The notes: a model not told the origin generated them from the letters alone. DNA of 64,000 nt from Paenibacillus sp. LHD-38 (GCF_031157315.1 NZ_JAVIFU010000014.1:1-64000); one strand, 5' to 3'; counted from the stretch's first letter, positions 1 through 9,800 are shown. Numbers and translations are program-made.

Positions 1-281
1 AGTTCACCAACGAGAGCGAGTACGTCATATCCATAGGAGGAATGCTTCATGCTAAGCATTTCAGCTTCAGCAGATTTATAGGCAACTCCTGAATGTGAAC
101 AACCTGTATTCTTACAAGCATAAGCCATGCTCCAAGCGTGGATGATTCCGTCTCTTGTGACAATCTTTTTCTCCCACGCGGTATGGGTTCTCCGCAATTT
201 AGAATCACAGTGTGGACAGTTTTTAAATTCAGGTCTGAAGTAAACTTTTGGCGCATTACCCAATCTATTTTTCTCAAGCAT
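1..281 (-). CDS. Zinc-ribbon protein, transposase-like, partial at left edge
   Basis: An open minus-strand frame runs off the left edge. The start is chosen at 281 because AGGAG lies 9 nt upstream; an in-frame ATG at 290 touches that AGGAG and is unlikely. The visible 93 residues hold a CPHC pair (about residues 22-25) and a later CKNTGC pair (about 55-60), a four-cysteine zinc-ribbon pattern. The rest (HAWSMAYACKNTGC, SYGYDVLALVGE) is not a motif I can name with certainty. The layout resembles the N-terminal zinc ribbon of DDE-type transposases or phage/IS-associated proteins, and the neighbouring DNA is decayed, which fits a mobile gene. The family is inferred, not proven. The C-terminus is outside the window. 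Confidence 0.5.
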   Translation of the reverse strand, partial: MLEKNRLGNAPKVYFRPEFKNCPHCDSKLRRTHTAWEKKIVTRDGIIHAWSMAYACKNTGCSHSGVAYKSAEAEMLSMKHSSYGYDVLALVGE

Positions 282-310
282 GAAGGTCATCTCCTAGGAT
301 AAATTCTGAC

Positions 311-532
311 CTATATACCTTCGACAAATGTTTGGAAATACCTGCTAGTTAATCTTGCTGTCGTAGTTTTTTTTACGGTAATAATACTAACACGAAGCTC
401 CGTTGCCGCTTGTCGTATAGGTGGCAAACTATACCCATTATCTAGTTCGCCATTGAGAATTTGTGAGCTGATTTGTTCAAAAAGCTGCTGATAGATGGGT
501 TTATCAGATATGTTCGAAATAGCTATGTTCAT
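311..532 (-). pseudogene. GntR-family regulator, truncated (YtrA-like)
   Basis: The 73-residue frame begins with a typical short GntR DNA-binding domain: PIYQQLFEQISSQI, then GELDNGYSLPPIRQAATEL, then VSIITVK at the recognition helix. After VSIITVK the sequence leaves the family pattern (normally an AYEELE-type segment plus wing) and stops. It is therefore broken inside the winged helix and has no wing or C-terminal domain. The ATG overlaps the stop of the upstream permease relic as TAATG, so this was the last gene of a translationally coupled ABC operon. In this family such regulators usually repress the ABC genes beside them. It is probably non-functional. Confidence 0.75.
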
Positions 533-872
533 TATATTTCCACTTTCTCAAACCGTTTGATGGCAATATGATAAGCGATAATCGTAAATACCGCAAATAT
601 CACGATGCCTGCATTAATTCCAGGATTACAATAACGGATACCATTGCTTTTACAATGTCTTTTTTTGTTACTGGCAGCATGGTCGTAAATATCAAATCAT
701 TCTGAGTTTTATACCCTGCAAACATATTCGGTATCGTGATAAAACAAAAGTAAAGGAGGACAAGGAAATATAACCATCCAGGTATTAGCATTAAGGCGCC
801 TGTCAAGAAGGGCATTATATAAAAGAAAGGACTTACGCCTAACTTTAATTCTTTCATCAGTAAGTTATACAT
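532..872 (-). pseudogene. ABC-2 type permease, internally deleted and frameshifted
   Basis: The first frame (872 to about 600) encodes MYNLLMKELKLGVSPFFYI and two hydrophobic segments, then KTQNDLIFTTMLPVTKKDIV, which is characteristic of the small ABC-2 permeases paired with GntR regulators. It stops at about 600. In another frame from about 605 to 535 the family's C-terminal end is readable: NAGIVIFAVFTIIAY followed by IKRFEKVEI and stop. Most membrane segments between the two are missing. The sequence thus shows a deletion joined by a frameshift. The start overlaps the end of the ATPase relic by 8 bp, as in a coupled operon. It is a pseudogene. Confidence 0.75.
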
Positions 873-1248
873 GGATACCCTCCTTTTTTGAGAAATAGAT
901 CATAATCTCCTCAAGATTAGGCACGATTGACTTCATATCCAAAGACAGATCAAAGTCTGTAGTATAGATCAAGCCAGTGAAGCCAAATGAATTCTTTTTG
1001 TAGGCAATTAACTGGTCGTTTATCAAATCCAATTGGTCTTCTTTCCCATTCACCAAGCGATAGGTATCAATAAATTCTTCTTTCTCAGAGCTGTTGATAA
1101 TTTGTCCGTTATCGATAAAAGTAATATAATCTGCGCATTTTTCCAAGTCGGTTGTGATATGAGTCGAAAACAGGATGCTGATTTCTCCATCTTCCACCAG
1201 TTCCTGAAAAATATCTAACAGATTGTCTCTTGCAACCGGATCAAGGTG
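865..1248 (-). pseudogene. ABC transporter ATPase, C-terminal fragment
   Basis: The readable frame starts abruptly at about 1246 with LDPVARDNLLDIFQELV, the D-loop region just after Walker B, and continues through ILFSTHITTDLEKCADYI, which contains the H-loop histidine, to a normal C-terminus at 865. Walker A, the signature motif and Walker B are all absent: the homology ends at about 1246, where unrelated sequence begins. This is the remaining third of an ATPase that once preceded the permease and GntR relics. It cannot bind ATP as it stands. Confidence 0.8.
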
Positions 1249-1465
1249 GTGCGGAACGCTGTAAAAAAAGCAAAGCGGTCGACCCTCATTTATGGGGTGG
1301 GCCGCGTGTTATGAATATACCTCAAATCGAAAGAAATTCGAGTGTCCATCGCTAAGTAAGCGTTATCAATATTGTGCAACAATAGTTGCTAATTGGCTCT
1401 AATGATGCTCCTTCAAACTTACCCTATACTAAGGATGTACTAATCATTTAAGGGGGATAAAAACT
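1249..1465. promoter_or_regulatory. Deletion joint plus promoter region of sugar ABC operon 1
   Basis: 1249-1320 is the edge of the deleted ABC operon and contains an imperfect G/C hairpin at about 1284-1314 with no T tract. Downstream are two perfect inverted repeats: TCGAA-N5-TTCGA at 1327-1341 and GCAAC-N4-GTTGC at 1376-1389. A good -10 TATACT lies at 1425-1430 with a weak -35 (ATGATG, 17 bp spacer), suggesting activator dependence. AAGGGGGA precedes the ATG at 1466. The inverted repeats are candidate operators; no regulator gene lies beside this operon. Confidence 0.45.
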
Positions 1466-2788
1466 ATGAATAAAGCGTTTTATCTGGGACTTGTAAGCGT
1501 AATGTTGATGTTGTCAATTACGGCTTGCGGCACTAACAACACGCAAAACAGTGGAGAAGCTGTCCAGGCTACCAATGAAGGAGCTAATGGCGGAAATACG
1601 GAAGAACCGAAGGCAGAGGCACAGAAAGTCGAACTGAAAGTGCAAATAGGATCACCGCGTTTCAAAGAACAATTTGAAAAGTATTTTGAACAGTTTAAAG
1701 CCAAAGAATTAGCAGAGAAAAATATCAATGTTACGGTCGATCTCGAAATGCCGAATCCGGACCAGGCTAAGCAAGTTCTACAAGCACGTCTGGCTTCTAA
1801 TGATGCACCCGATATCTTTGATGTACATGCCAACGATCTCACAACGTATGAAAAAGCTGGTTATCTGGAAGATCTTACGAGTCAACCGGCAATTGCAACC
1901 TTATATGATAGCGTGAAGAATACCGTTACGCTTGACGGCAAAGTTGTTGCCCTTCCACTTGAGAGCTTGGCATGGGGGTACCTGTACAACAAAAAGATCT
2001 TTAGTGATGTGGGAATCACGCCTCCACAAACGCTTGATGAAATGAAAGCAGCTGTAGATAAATTGAATGCGGCTAAAATAAAACCATTCTTGCTTGCTTT
2101 CCAAGAGTCTTGGGTGCCTCAACTAATGACAGCTCTTTCTCTTGGTGGAATCATTTCCTCTGAAAATCCGGATTGGATCGAAAAAATGAACAAAGGCGAA
2201 GCTTCTTATGCAGATGTTCAAGGGATATTCAATATTATCGACCTCATTAATGCAAACGGAACAGATAAACCCTTTGAAGTAGGCAATGAAGCGGGTTCCA
2301 CTGAATTTGCGAACGGAAAAGCTGCGATGTGGATACAAGGACCATGGAATGCAGAAACGCTTCTAAAAGTAAATCCTGAGTTTGAGTTTGGCGTAGCCCC
2401 ACTACCGGTTAGCAACAATGCCGCTGGAACGATGATCAACTTGTCGACCTCCACAACGCTTGCTGTATCGAAAACCAGCGAGAATAAAGAAGTGGCGCTT
2501 GATCTCTTGAACTATATCTTGGATGAGAAAGATTCGTCGGCATTGTTCCAAGAACTGAAGTTCAATCCAGTATCGAGCGTTCACAAATATGAAGTGTTCC
2601 CTTGGGTAAATGAAGCTTCCGAATATGTGGCACAAGGTAAAACGTACCAAGATCTCAAACTGCCTAATGGTGTTACAGACGAACAGGCCAAATTGCTGCA
2701 AAGCTATTTCGTTAAAGAGGTTACCAAGGAGCAATTCATCAGCACGATGGATAAGGCATGGGCAACTGCAGTAAAAGCAGCGCAATAG
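1466..2788 (+). CDS. Sugar ABC transporter substrate-binding lipoprotein (family 1)
   Basis: The 440-residue protein starts with a lipoprotein signal: a charged N-terminus, a hydrophobic stretch and the lipobox SITAC with the lipidated Cys at residue 21, followed by a Ser/Asn/Glu-rich linker. The body matches the family 1 extracellular solute-binding fold: ASNDAPDIFDVHANDL near residue 110, then WGYLYNKKIF and AAMWIQGPWNAE. It sits outside the membrane and delivers an oligosaccharide to the two permeases just downstream. No ATPase gene is present, as usual for systems served by a shared MsmX-type ATPase encoded elsewhere (family knowledge). The GH5 gene downstream suggests a beta-glucan-like or glucomannan-like oligosaccharide, which is inference. 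Confidence 0.9.
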   Translation: MNKAFYLGLVSVMLMLSITACGTNNTQNSGEAVQATNEGANGGNTEEPKAEAQKVELKVQIGSPRFKEQFEKYFEQFKAKELAEKNINVTVDLEMPNPDQAKQVLQARLASNDAPDIFDVHANDLTTYEKAGYLEDLTSQPAIATLYDSVKNTVTLDGKVVALPLESLAWGYLYNKKIFSDVGITPPQTLDEMKAAVDKLNAAKIKPFLLAFQESWVPQLMTALSLGGIISSENPDWIEKMNKGEASYADVQGIFNIIDLINANGTDKPFEVGNEAGSTEFANGKAAMWIQGPWNAETLLKVNPEFEFGVAPLPVSNNAAGTMINLSTSTTLAVSKTSENKEVALDLLNYILDEKDSSALFQELKFNPVSSVHKYEVFPWVNEASEYVAQGKTYQDLKLPNGVTDEQAKLLQSYFVKEVTKEQFISTMDKAWATAVKAAQ

Positions 2789-2821
2789 GTATGACAAACA
2801 GGTGGCCGGGAGTGACGGATT

Positions 2822-3706
2822 ATGAATTATTCAAAAAAATACAAGCAAACGGTCATCCTTCTCGCCTTCGTATTTCCAGCATTATTATTCTATGCTGTAT
2901 TTACCATCGCCCCCACAATCGGGGGCGTGTTGTACAGCTTGACGGACTGGAATGGATTGGATCCCACCTATGACTGGGTGGGATTCTCCAATTATACCGA
3001 GGCGCTGAAGGATGCTTATTTCATGAAATCAATATGGTTTACATTGAAATATGTGATCTATATGGTTGTACTGCAAAATGTCATTGCTTTGCTCTTAGCA
3101 GTCTTTGTGGAATCCAGGCGGCAGAGCAAAGTATGGTTTCGAACCATATTTTTTATGCCGAACATGCTCAGCTTGATCATCGGCGGATTCATGTGGGTGT
3201 TCATCTTTACGAAAGTGCTGCCATCTTTTGTTGAGTCTACCGGTATCCACTTTCTAGATCAATCCTGGATTGGCGATCCGGCCTATTCCTTCTATTCCAT
3301 CATCATCCTTTCATTATGGGGCGGGGTAGGCTATCAGATGGTTATCTATATAGCCGCTCTACAAGGTGTACCCATGCAATTGAAAGAAGCAGCAGCTATA
3401 GATGGGGCAAGTAGCGTTCAGATCTTTCGTCATGTTACGTTCCCCATGATATATCCGGCTCTAACAATCGGTATTTTCCTAGCGCTTAGCACTTCATTTA
3501 AAGTGTTTGACGCCGTATTTGCATTAACCGGTGGAGGGCCGGGAAGGTCAACGCAGGTAATCGCGATAAACATAGTGGAAGAAGCCTTTCGTTTCAACCA
3601 GCGGTTCGGATATGCCAGCGCAAAAGCGATTATCCTATTCTTGATTGTCCTCTTAATTACACTCATCCAATTATTAATTATGAAGAGAAGAGAGGTAGAG
3701 GCATAA
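2822..3706 (+). CDS. Sugar ABC transporter permease (MalF/UgpA type)
   Basis: The 294-residue membrane protein has about six hydrophobic segments. The coupling loop carries the conserved EAAAIDGASSVQIFRHVTFP motif at about residue 195, which docks on the ATPase. The first half includes YDWVGFSNYTEAL, typical of the UgpA/LacF group. It lies 33 bp after the binding-protein gene, and its last base overlaps the first base of the next permease start, so the two are translationally coupled. It forms the membrane channel with the 3706-4560 product. Confidence 0.92.
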   Translation: MNYSKKYKQTVILLAFVFPALLFYAVFTIAPTIGGVLYSLTDWNGLDPTYDWVGFSNYTEALKDAYFMKSIWFTLKYVIYMVVLQNVIALLLAVFVESRRQSKVWFRTIFFMPNMLSLIIGGFMWVFIFTKVLPSFVESTGIHFLDQSWIGDPAYSFYSIIILSLWGGVGYQMVIYIAALQGVPMQLKEAAAIDGASSVQIFRHVTFPMIYPALTIGIFLALSTSFKVFDAVFALTGGGPGRSTQVIAINIVEEAFRFNQRFGYASAKAIILFLIVLLITLIQLLIMKRREVEA

Positions 3707-4560
3707 TGGCACAGAGGCAATCGAGCAATAGATCGATCGGACGCGGGGCCGGAAATGCTTTTATTTTTCTCGTTTTAATTATTGCTTCTATTTTCACGCT
3801 TTTCCCCATTTATATGGCGCTATTAAATTCTTTTAAGCCGGATGGGGAAATGCTGACGAATATCATGTCGTTTCCTACCCGATTAGATTTTGGAAACTAT
3901 ATTGATGCATACCAAAAGATCGATTATCTGAACAGTTTTGAAAATACAATTGTCGTAACGATTATCGGGGTAGCAGGGATCATTCTTTTTGCTTCCATGG
4001 CCGGTTATAAGATGTCGAGGACACCTGGGAAGTTAAGCAGTTTTCTGTTTGGATTATTTGTCTTATCGTCATTAATCCCGTTTCATTCCATAATCATTTC
4101 ACTGGTCAAAATCGCTAAGGAACTGAAAGTGCAAGGAACTTCATACGGTCTGGGATTGATTTATATTGGTTTGGGGGTAGCTCTCGCGATATTTCTGTAC
4201 CATGGATTCGTAAAATCGATTCCTAGGGATCTGGACGAAGCAGCATTGATGGATGGATGCGGTGAATTTCGGCTTTACTTTTCTATTATTTTGCCATTAC
4301 TTCTACCAATAACGGCAACAGTAGCTATATTAAATGCTCTGTGGATGTGGAACGATTTTCTCCTGCCGCTGCTTATGTTAACCGATTCCAAATATTATAC
4401 ACTTTTGATTTCTACGAACATGCTATTTGGCGAGTATAACAACGACTGGTCGGCTATTCTGTCCTCTTTGGTGCTGACGATGCTGCCGATTATTGTCTTG
4501 TATCTGCTCCTGCAAAAATATATTTTAAGCGGTATAGCAGAAGGTGCAATTAAAGGCTAA
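3706..4560 (+). CDS. Sugar ABC transporter permease (MalG/UgpE type)
   Basis: The 284-residue membrane protein is the second permease of system 1. After one N-terminal segment it has the family's periplasmic start (LLNSFKPDGEM), and the coupling loop DLDEAALMDGCGEFRLYF sits near residue 180. The C-terminus ends LSGIAEGAIKG, typical of MalG-like proteins. It is co-transcribed with the GH5 gene, which starts 10 bp later. With the preceding permease it forms a heterodimeric channel; the ATPase must come from elsewhere. Confidence 0.92.
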   Translation: MAQRQSSNRSIGRGAGNAFIFLVLIIASIFTLFPIYMALLNSFKPDGEMLTNIMSFPTRLDFGNYIDAYQKIDYLNSFENTIVVTIIGVAGIILFASMAGYKMSRTPGKLSSFLFGLFVLSSLIPFHSIIISLVKIAKELKVQGTSYGLGLIYIGLGVALAIFLYHGFVKSIPRDLDEAALMDGCGEFRLYFSIILPLLLPITATVAILNALWMWNDFLLPLLMLTDSKYYTLLISTNMLFGEYNNDWSAILSSLVLTMLPIIVLYLLLQKYILSGIAEGAIKG

Positions 4561-4569
4561 TAGGAAAGG

Positions 4570-6207
4570 ATGCGGATTGAGACAATGGGAAAATCCATTG
4601 AAGTACATGGTTTCGTAAAAGCCTCCGGAAAAAAAATCATTAACGGCAGCGGCCAAGAAATCCTGTTTCGGGGCGTCGGCTTCGGCAGTTGGATGTTGCC
4701 AGAAGGCTATATGTGGCGGTTTCCAAATCAAGGTGACCGTCCTCGCCGAATCGAACGCATGATTAAAGAATTAGTCGGAGAAGAAAAAGCCGCACAGTTT
4801 TGGGATATGTATTACGAAAATTATACATCGGAAAAAGATATACAAAAAATAGCGGCTGAAGGATTCAACTCCATTCGTTTACCTATTAACGCTAGATTCC
4901 TTATCGAGGATGGAGAACCGCTGCGTCTTATCAATGGACGTATCGAGATCATTGATAGAGTTATTGAATGGTGCCGTGAACACTCGCTTTATGTCATCCT
5001 TGATTTACATGGTGCTCCCGGTGGACAAACGGGGACGAATATTGACGACTCTGAACATGATAAGCCGGAACTGTTCATGGATGATAAGAATAAACGGTTA
5101 ACGGTTGCCATATGGAAAATGCTCGCGGAACGCTATAAAGATGAATGGATCGTCGCAGGATATGACCTGCTGAATGAGCCGTTACCGGATTGGTTCTCCG
5201 TATATAACGATCAAGTTATGCCGCTTTATAAAGAGATTGTGAACGCGATCCGAGAAGTGGATGACAGGCATATGATTATTTTAGAAGGTGCGCACTGGGC
5301 TACCGATTGGTCCATTTTCGATGAGAAGATTGACGACAATCTCATGCTTCAATTCCATAAATATTGGAATAACCCGGATACGGAAAGTATTCAGACATTT
5401 TTAGATAAACAGGATGAGTGGAACGTACCGATATTCATGGGCGAAGGCGGGGAGAACAATTGCGATTGGTTTGCAGGAGTATTTCGACTATATGAAGATC
5501 ACAATATATCCTGGAACTTCTGGACATGGAAAAAGATGGACTGCACTAATTCACCTTGTTCTGTAAATACGCCAAAGGGCTGGCAGTTGCTCATTGACTA
5601 TTTGGAGGGCGGCATTAAACCGGATGCGGAAACTGCAGAGAGGATCCTGTGGGAATACCTAAACAATATTTTGTTTGAACATTGTGTGTATCGACCAGAA
5701 GTCGTTAATGCTTTATTCCGTAGGCCTCCAGTTCGTATTCCTGCAATCTTTTATGGTTACAAAGGTGAGGGTACAAGTTTCGGCATTGGGAAACCATGTG
5801 ATAAGAAGATTGGTTTTAGAGTAAATGACGGAACAGATATCCGATTTGTTAAAGAACAAAGAGATAAACCTCATTTTCAACATATGAAGGGTGAAGAATG
5901 GCAGCCGGATGAGCTTTTATATGTACAGCTTGCTCCGAATGACTGGCTTGCTTATGAATTTACTGTTCCTTCATTCCGTTCCACATTAGAGTTTACCTTA
6001 GAATTATGTGTTCAAACAGGAGAATTTGGGTTTATCGAAGTTACTGTGGATGATGTCCTTTTCGGTGTAGCCGGTACATGTGGAGATTCCTGGAACTCAA
6101 TTAAACTTCACAAACATTTCAGTGCTAATGCTGGTCTGCATCGGTTAGTATTGAAGGCAAAAGGACAGCCTGTTGCCATTCAATGGCTTCGAATAGTACC
6201 CGTTTAA
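4570..6207 (+). CDS. Intracellular glycoside hydrolase family 5 enzyme
   Basis: The 545-residue protein has no signal peptide, so it probably acts on imported oligosaccharides. The N-terminal two thirds is a GH5 TIM barrel: ILFRGVGFGSWMLPEGYMWR at the start, YVILDLHGAPGGQTG, the acid/base Glu in LLNEPLPD (Glu203) and the nucleophile Glu in FMGEGGENN (Glu292). The last 140 residues look like a beta-sandwich carbohydrate-binding module. It is the last gene of ABC operon 1, 10 bp after the permease, and is followed by a strong terminator. An alternative start at 4585 is possible; neither has a well-spaced ribosome site. Substrate (beta-glucan, mannan or related) cannot be fixed from sequence alone. 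Confidence 0.85.
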   Translation: MRIETMGKSIEVHGFVKASGKKIINGSGQEILFRGVGFGSWMLPEGYMWRFPNQGDRPRRIERMIKELVGEEKAAQFWDMYYENYTSEKDIQKIAAEGFNSIRLPINARFLIEDGEPLRLINGRIEIIDRVIEWCREHSLYVILDLHGAPGGQTGTNIDDSEHDKPELFMDDKNKRLTVAIWKMLAERYKDEWIVAGYDLLNEPLPDWFSVYNDQVMPLYKEIVNAIREVDDRHMIILEGAHWATDWSIFDEKIDDNLMLQFHKYWNNPDTESIQTFLDKQDEWNVPIFMGEGGENNCDWFAGVFRLYEDHNISWNFWTWKKMDCTNSPCSVNTPKGWQLLIDYLEGGIKPDAETAERILWEYLNNILFEHCVYRPEVVNALFRRPPVRIPAIFYGYKGEGTSFGIGKPCDKKIGFRVNDGTDIRFVKEQRDKPHFQHMKGEEWQPDELLYVQLAPNDWLAYEFTVPSFRSTLEFTLELCVQTGEFGFIEVTVDDVLFGVAGTCGDSWNSIKLHKHFSANAGLHRLVLKAKGQPVAIQWLRIVPV

Positions 6208-6240
6208 AAAGAAAGAGGTCGTAATTCCACCCATAGCATC

Positions 6241-6270
6241 AAAAAAAACCTCCAAGCGGAGGTTTTTTTG
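6241..6270 (+). terminator. Intrinsic terminator of ABC operon 1
   Basis: A run of A is followed by AACCTCC, the loop AAGC and GGAGGTT, ending in T7. The A and T tracts make it nearly symmetric, so it may work in both directions. It lies 34 bp after the GH5 stop. Confidence 0.9.
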
Positions 6271-6315
6271 TCTGGACAGGTGGGAGATTCCAAAAAAGAA
6301 CCTACCAACCCCCGG

Positions 6316-6340
6316 AAAGGTGACAGGTATTGTCCCCTTT
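6316..6340. repeat. REP-like imperfect palindrome
   Basis: AAAGGTGACAGG followed by TATTGTCCCCTTT forms an imperfect stem (GACA pairs with TGTC, GG with CC, AA with TT). Sequences with a GGTGACAGG core are dispersed repeats in many Bacillales genomes (recalled from general knowledge, not searched). Only one copy is seen in this window. Confidence 0.35.
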
Positions 6341-6403
6341 ACATGTTATTTTTAATTTATGAGGTATGGCATTATAACGACAACCTTCATAAAGGAGAAT
6401 GAT

Positions 6404-6586
6404 ATGGGACATGACTTTCCGGCAAAAGGACAGCAAGGAGTAAAGTTTCTTTATCAATCAGACAATCAGGCTAAGGTTGTTTCAGTAGCAGGAACCTTTA
6501 ATTCCTGGGATCATACCAAACATAAAATGGACCAAAAAGGGAGCAAATTATACTATAAATGTGCCAGTACTGTTCAGTTTTATTGA
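6404..6586 (+). pseudogene. Truncated CBM48-like (glycogen-binding) domain
   Basis: A 60-residue frame starts at ATG 6404 behind AAAGGAG. Residues 10-45 match the beginning of a CBM48/AMPK-type glycogen-binding fold: VKFLYQSDNQAKVVSVAGTF, then NSW and D at the usual sugar-contact position. After KLYYK the fold should continue with a YKFVVDG-type strand, but the frame ends in an unrelated CASTVQFY tail. It is therefore about half a domain. It stands alone between two strong hairpins and away from any glycogen or amylase gene. It is most likely a relic; a functional small protein cannot be excluded. Confidence 0.5.
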
Positions 6587-6590
6587 CAAT

Positions 6591-6624
6591 TAAACCACGT
6601 CCTCTGGACGTGGTTTTCTGTTTT
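6591..6624 (+). terminator. Hairpin with T-rich tail
   Basis: AACCACGTCC, loop TCT, GGACGTGGTT, then TTCTGTTTT. The 10-bp stem is perfect. Such short CACGTCC hairpins also occur at IS200/IS605 ends, but no transposase is next to it. It could be the terminator of the CBM48-like ORF or an IS footprint. Confidence 0.6.
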
Positions 6625-6674
6625 ATACTAGTCGATTTAAAGAAAACGGACGAAAACGAATAATATTGCAATGG

Positions 6675-6688
6675 ATAAAGCGTTTTCA
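6675..6688 (+). promoter_or_regulatory. Weak cre-like (CcpA) site
   Basis: ATAAAGCGTTTTCA matches the cre consensus TGNAANCGNTNNCA except at the first two positions. It lies 165 bp before the likely start of the large secreted protein, so catabolite repression of that gene is possible. Confidence 0.35.
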
Positions 6689-6754
6689 TGATGATAGTGT
6701 TGATCCTGATCATACGGAATGATGCTTTATGATTTTAGTATAAGAGGAGGTTAT

Positions 6755-6790
6755 ATGAATGCGAGTAAAGTTCCGGAGCGGTTTGTATGA
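6755..6790 (+). other. Possible 11-residue leader ORF
   Basis: ATG at 6755 follows a strong GAGGAGG and opens an 11-codon frame (MNASKVPERFV) ending in TGA. It lies 64 bp before the strong ribosome site of the large lyase-like gene and overlaps the longer alternative start at 6759 in another frame. It may be a leader peptide or chance. Confidence 0.25.
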
Positions 6791-6854
6791 GAATGATTTC
6801 TATCCTAGGGGGACTGTAAGCAGCAGTAAGCACATGACATCAAGGGAGGTGAAT

Positions 6855-9800
6855 ATGATGTTTCTGAAAGGGATTAATTTTGGTAAATGGTTTAATAAGC
6901 GTTTATTAGCCTTCGTTGTTTCCATCTGTTTGTTGGCAACGATCCTGCCGTTACCGGCGGAAGTATCTGCAGCGGAAACAACTGAGCTATCGATTATTAC
7001 CGGATATCAGCCCATAATTAATGAGGTAATCGATGAAAGCGGATTCAAACATCCTGGTGTCGGACTAACTAAGGATATTCTTGAAAATTTGAGGACACAG
7101 GTACTGGCGCAAAAAGAGCCTTGGTCTACCTATTTTAATCAAATGCTCTTATCTTCGGCCGCTTCAAAGACTGTCACATCCAGCAATCAGAGCGGCGCGG
7201 ACCCGACAAAACCGGCTAGTGATGCCTTTAACAGTCAGGGCTTTAATTCAAGATTTATAGCCGATGGTTTGAAGGCTTATACCCAAGCCCTTTTGTATAT
7301 CGTATCCGGTGATGAGGTATATCGGGCCAATGCGATGCGTATTATTCGAATTTGGTCACAGATGGATCCTGGGAAATACGTGTATTTTAACGATGCACAT
7401 ATTCACACGGGAATCCCGCTCAACCGAATGGTTTCTGCCGCAGAAATCTTGAGGTATACAAGCACGCAAAACGAAGAACTGGAGTGGACGGAGAAAGATG
7501 TGACCGATTTTACGAATAATCTAATAAATCCGGTCATTGAAACCTTCCAACACACGAATGATCGATTCATGAACCAACATCTTTATTCGCTGCTGGGAGC
7601 CATGTCAGGTTATATATTTACCGGCAACAGGGACCGGTATAATGAGGGAGTCGAGTGGTTTACCGTTAACAAGACCGCCGTCGATCAGGGGCAAAATGGC
7701 GCTATTAAAGCATTATTCAGACTGGTAGATACGAATATATTGACAGGGGAAGAGGTAGATCCCCCAGTAGTTCAGCATGTCGAAATGGGCAGGGACCAGG
7801 CGCATGGCGCTGGCGACGTAACCAATGTGGAAATTTTATCGCGTTTATTGCTAGCCCAGGAAACAAAGGTAGATCCGGTGCAAGGGACGGTTTCTACAGC
7901 GCCGAATGCTGTTGGCCCCTACGAATTCCTCGATAATCGAATCTTAAAAGCTGCGGACTATTTTGCCCGGTACATGATTGGCCACGATACACCTTGGATA
8001 CCGGTTGCGGCACGTACAGATGTAAATGGAAGTCCAACCATCGTGTATAAACAACTGGCCGGCGGTTATAGAGGAAGAATTGGCGGTAATGTGTATGACC
8101 TTTACTATTACTATAAATATACGGCAGGATTAAATATGGAGACAGAAGCTCCATATTTTACCGAGATGTTTGCCAAGAGATTGCCTTTCTACTGGGAGTC
8201 GCCGGATGGAGGCGGGGATTATTGGCTTTATATCCCTGAAGAAGCGGAGGCCGAGGGTACACAGAATATTCCGAAGGCGATAACAAATCCGGATTTGAGA
8301 GAAATAGAAGATCGATACACGAAGCTGGACAGTCATTCGACGACAAAACTAGAAGGAGATACTACCTTCGCTCAGATTACGGCAACGGAAGAGGGAAGCA
8401 GAATTGCATTTGTTGGCGCCGGCAGCGGCGAGAGAACCATTGCATTCAAGATACGGACCAGTGGCGTAGCGAAAATGGAAGTGTTTGGCGATACCGTGAC
8501 GCTGCCGGATACAAAGGGGCAATGGAGATATATCAGCTATGCGTTCAATAATTTCCAAGGGCTCGGCGACCTCGTTTATTTCAATATAAAAGGAGCCGGC
8601 ACTACGGTTGATATCGACCACATTCATTTAAAAGCCGGAGTACAGCTGACGCCTCCAGTATTTACAGCAGGCAACGAGCCATTATCACTATTTACCTATT
8701 TGGGGTCTACAAACGCTGTCCATTTCGATTTCTCTGCGACAGACGCTGGCACAACGGATGTAGTTACCTATCAGGCTGATCATTTACCTGTAGGTGCCGA
8801 GTTCGATGAGACCACCGGCGCATTATCCTGGTCTCCAACACAAGCGGGAACGTATTCCTTTGTAGTGGGAGCATCAGACGGCACTTCGGTTACGACCAGG
8901 GACGTTACCATTGTAGTGGCAAACGATCGGCAATCTGCAGTTAACGCAGTAACTGCGCCTTATCATGCAGACACACTTTATATTACGTCAACGCTTGATC
9001 ATTATCACAATGTTTATGCGGACGTAATGAATCAAATTTCGAGTGCATCTGATGAGGTTTTCTATCAAAAACTATTTGACTTGAATCATGCGGTTCAAAG
9101 TCTTCAAGTATTGACGCCTTTGATGGAGGACGGAAGCGTTAATTTTACGAATATGTTTGTTAGTTCAACCATGGGCAATGCCGTTCCCAACTGGTTGGAT
9201 GGTACGAATGATAGTTTTGTGGGCTTTTTTACAGCGCAAGATCGGACTCATTACATGGATTTAGGGCCCAATTACAAAATTTCAGCAAATGCCTTCGAGC
9301 TTCAGGTAAGAGCTAGTTTTCCGGAACGAATTGGCGGCGTTGCTATGTTCGGATCCAATGATAAAGTAAATTGGACAAGGTTAACACCAGGTCTAACAAC
9401 GGTTACGGAAGAGATGCAGAGACTTGAGGTACAAGCCGGGCTCGAATATGAGCAATACCGATTCTTGAAAATGCAAATGATAGAGCCGTCGAGTACCATG
9501 CTGGAAGTCGCTGAGTTTAGAATCTTTGGTCAGCGCCATGAGACGGTAAACAAACTGGAGTCCGTTTCCGTCAGCTCGGATCAAAGCCTGAAAAATCGAA
9601 TTGTTCCAGGGGATACGATCCGATTGTCCTTCAAGTCTACAGAAATGATCAATCATGTGAATGTAAATATTCAGGGCCAAACGATAGCTGCCAGCACTGT
9701 TGACAATATCAACTGGACAGCAACGTTCGTTACGGATCAAAGTGTACAAACAGGTACAATGAAATTCATGATCAATTACAAAACGGCTGCTGGAATGGAT

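Noticed and set aside
1284..1314. G/C-rich hairpin upstream of ABC operon 1 as a terminator
   Set aside because: The stem has mismatches and no T tract follows on either strand. It is more likely debris at the deletion joint.
6631..6665. GTCG element upstream of the large secreted gene
   Set aside because: GTCGATTTAAAG is present, but the second half-site reads ACGAAAACGA and no GTTAG or correctly placed -10 follows.
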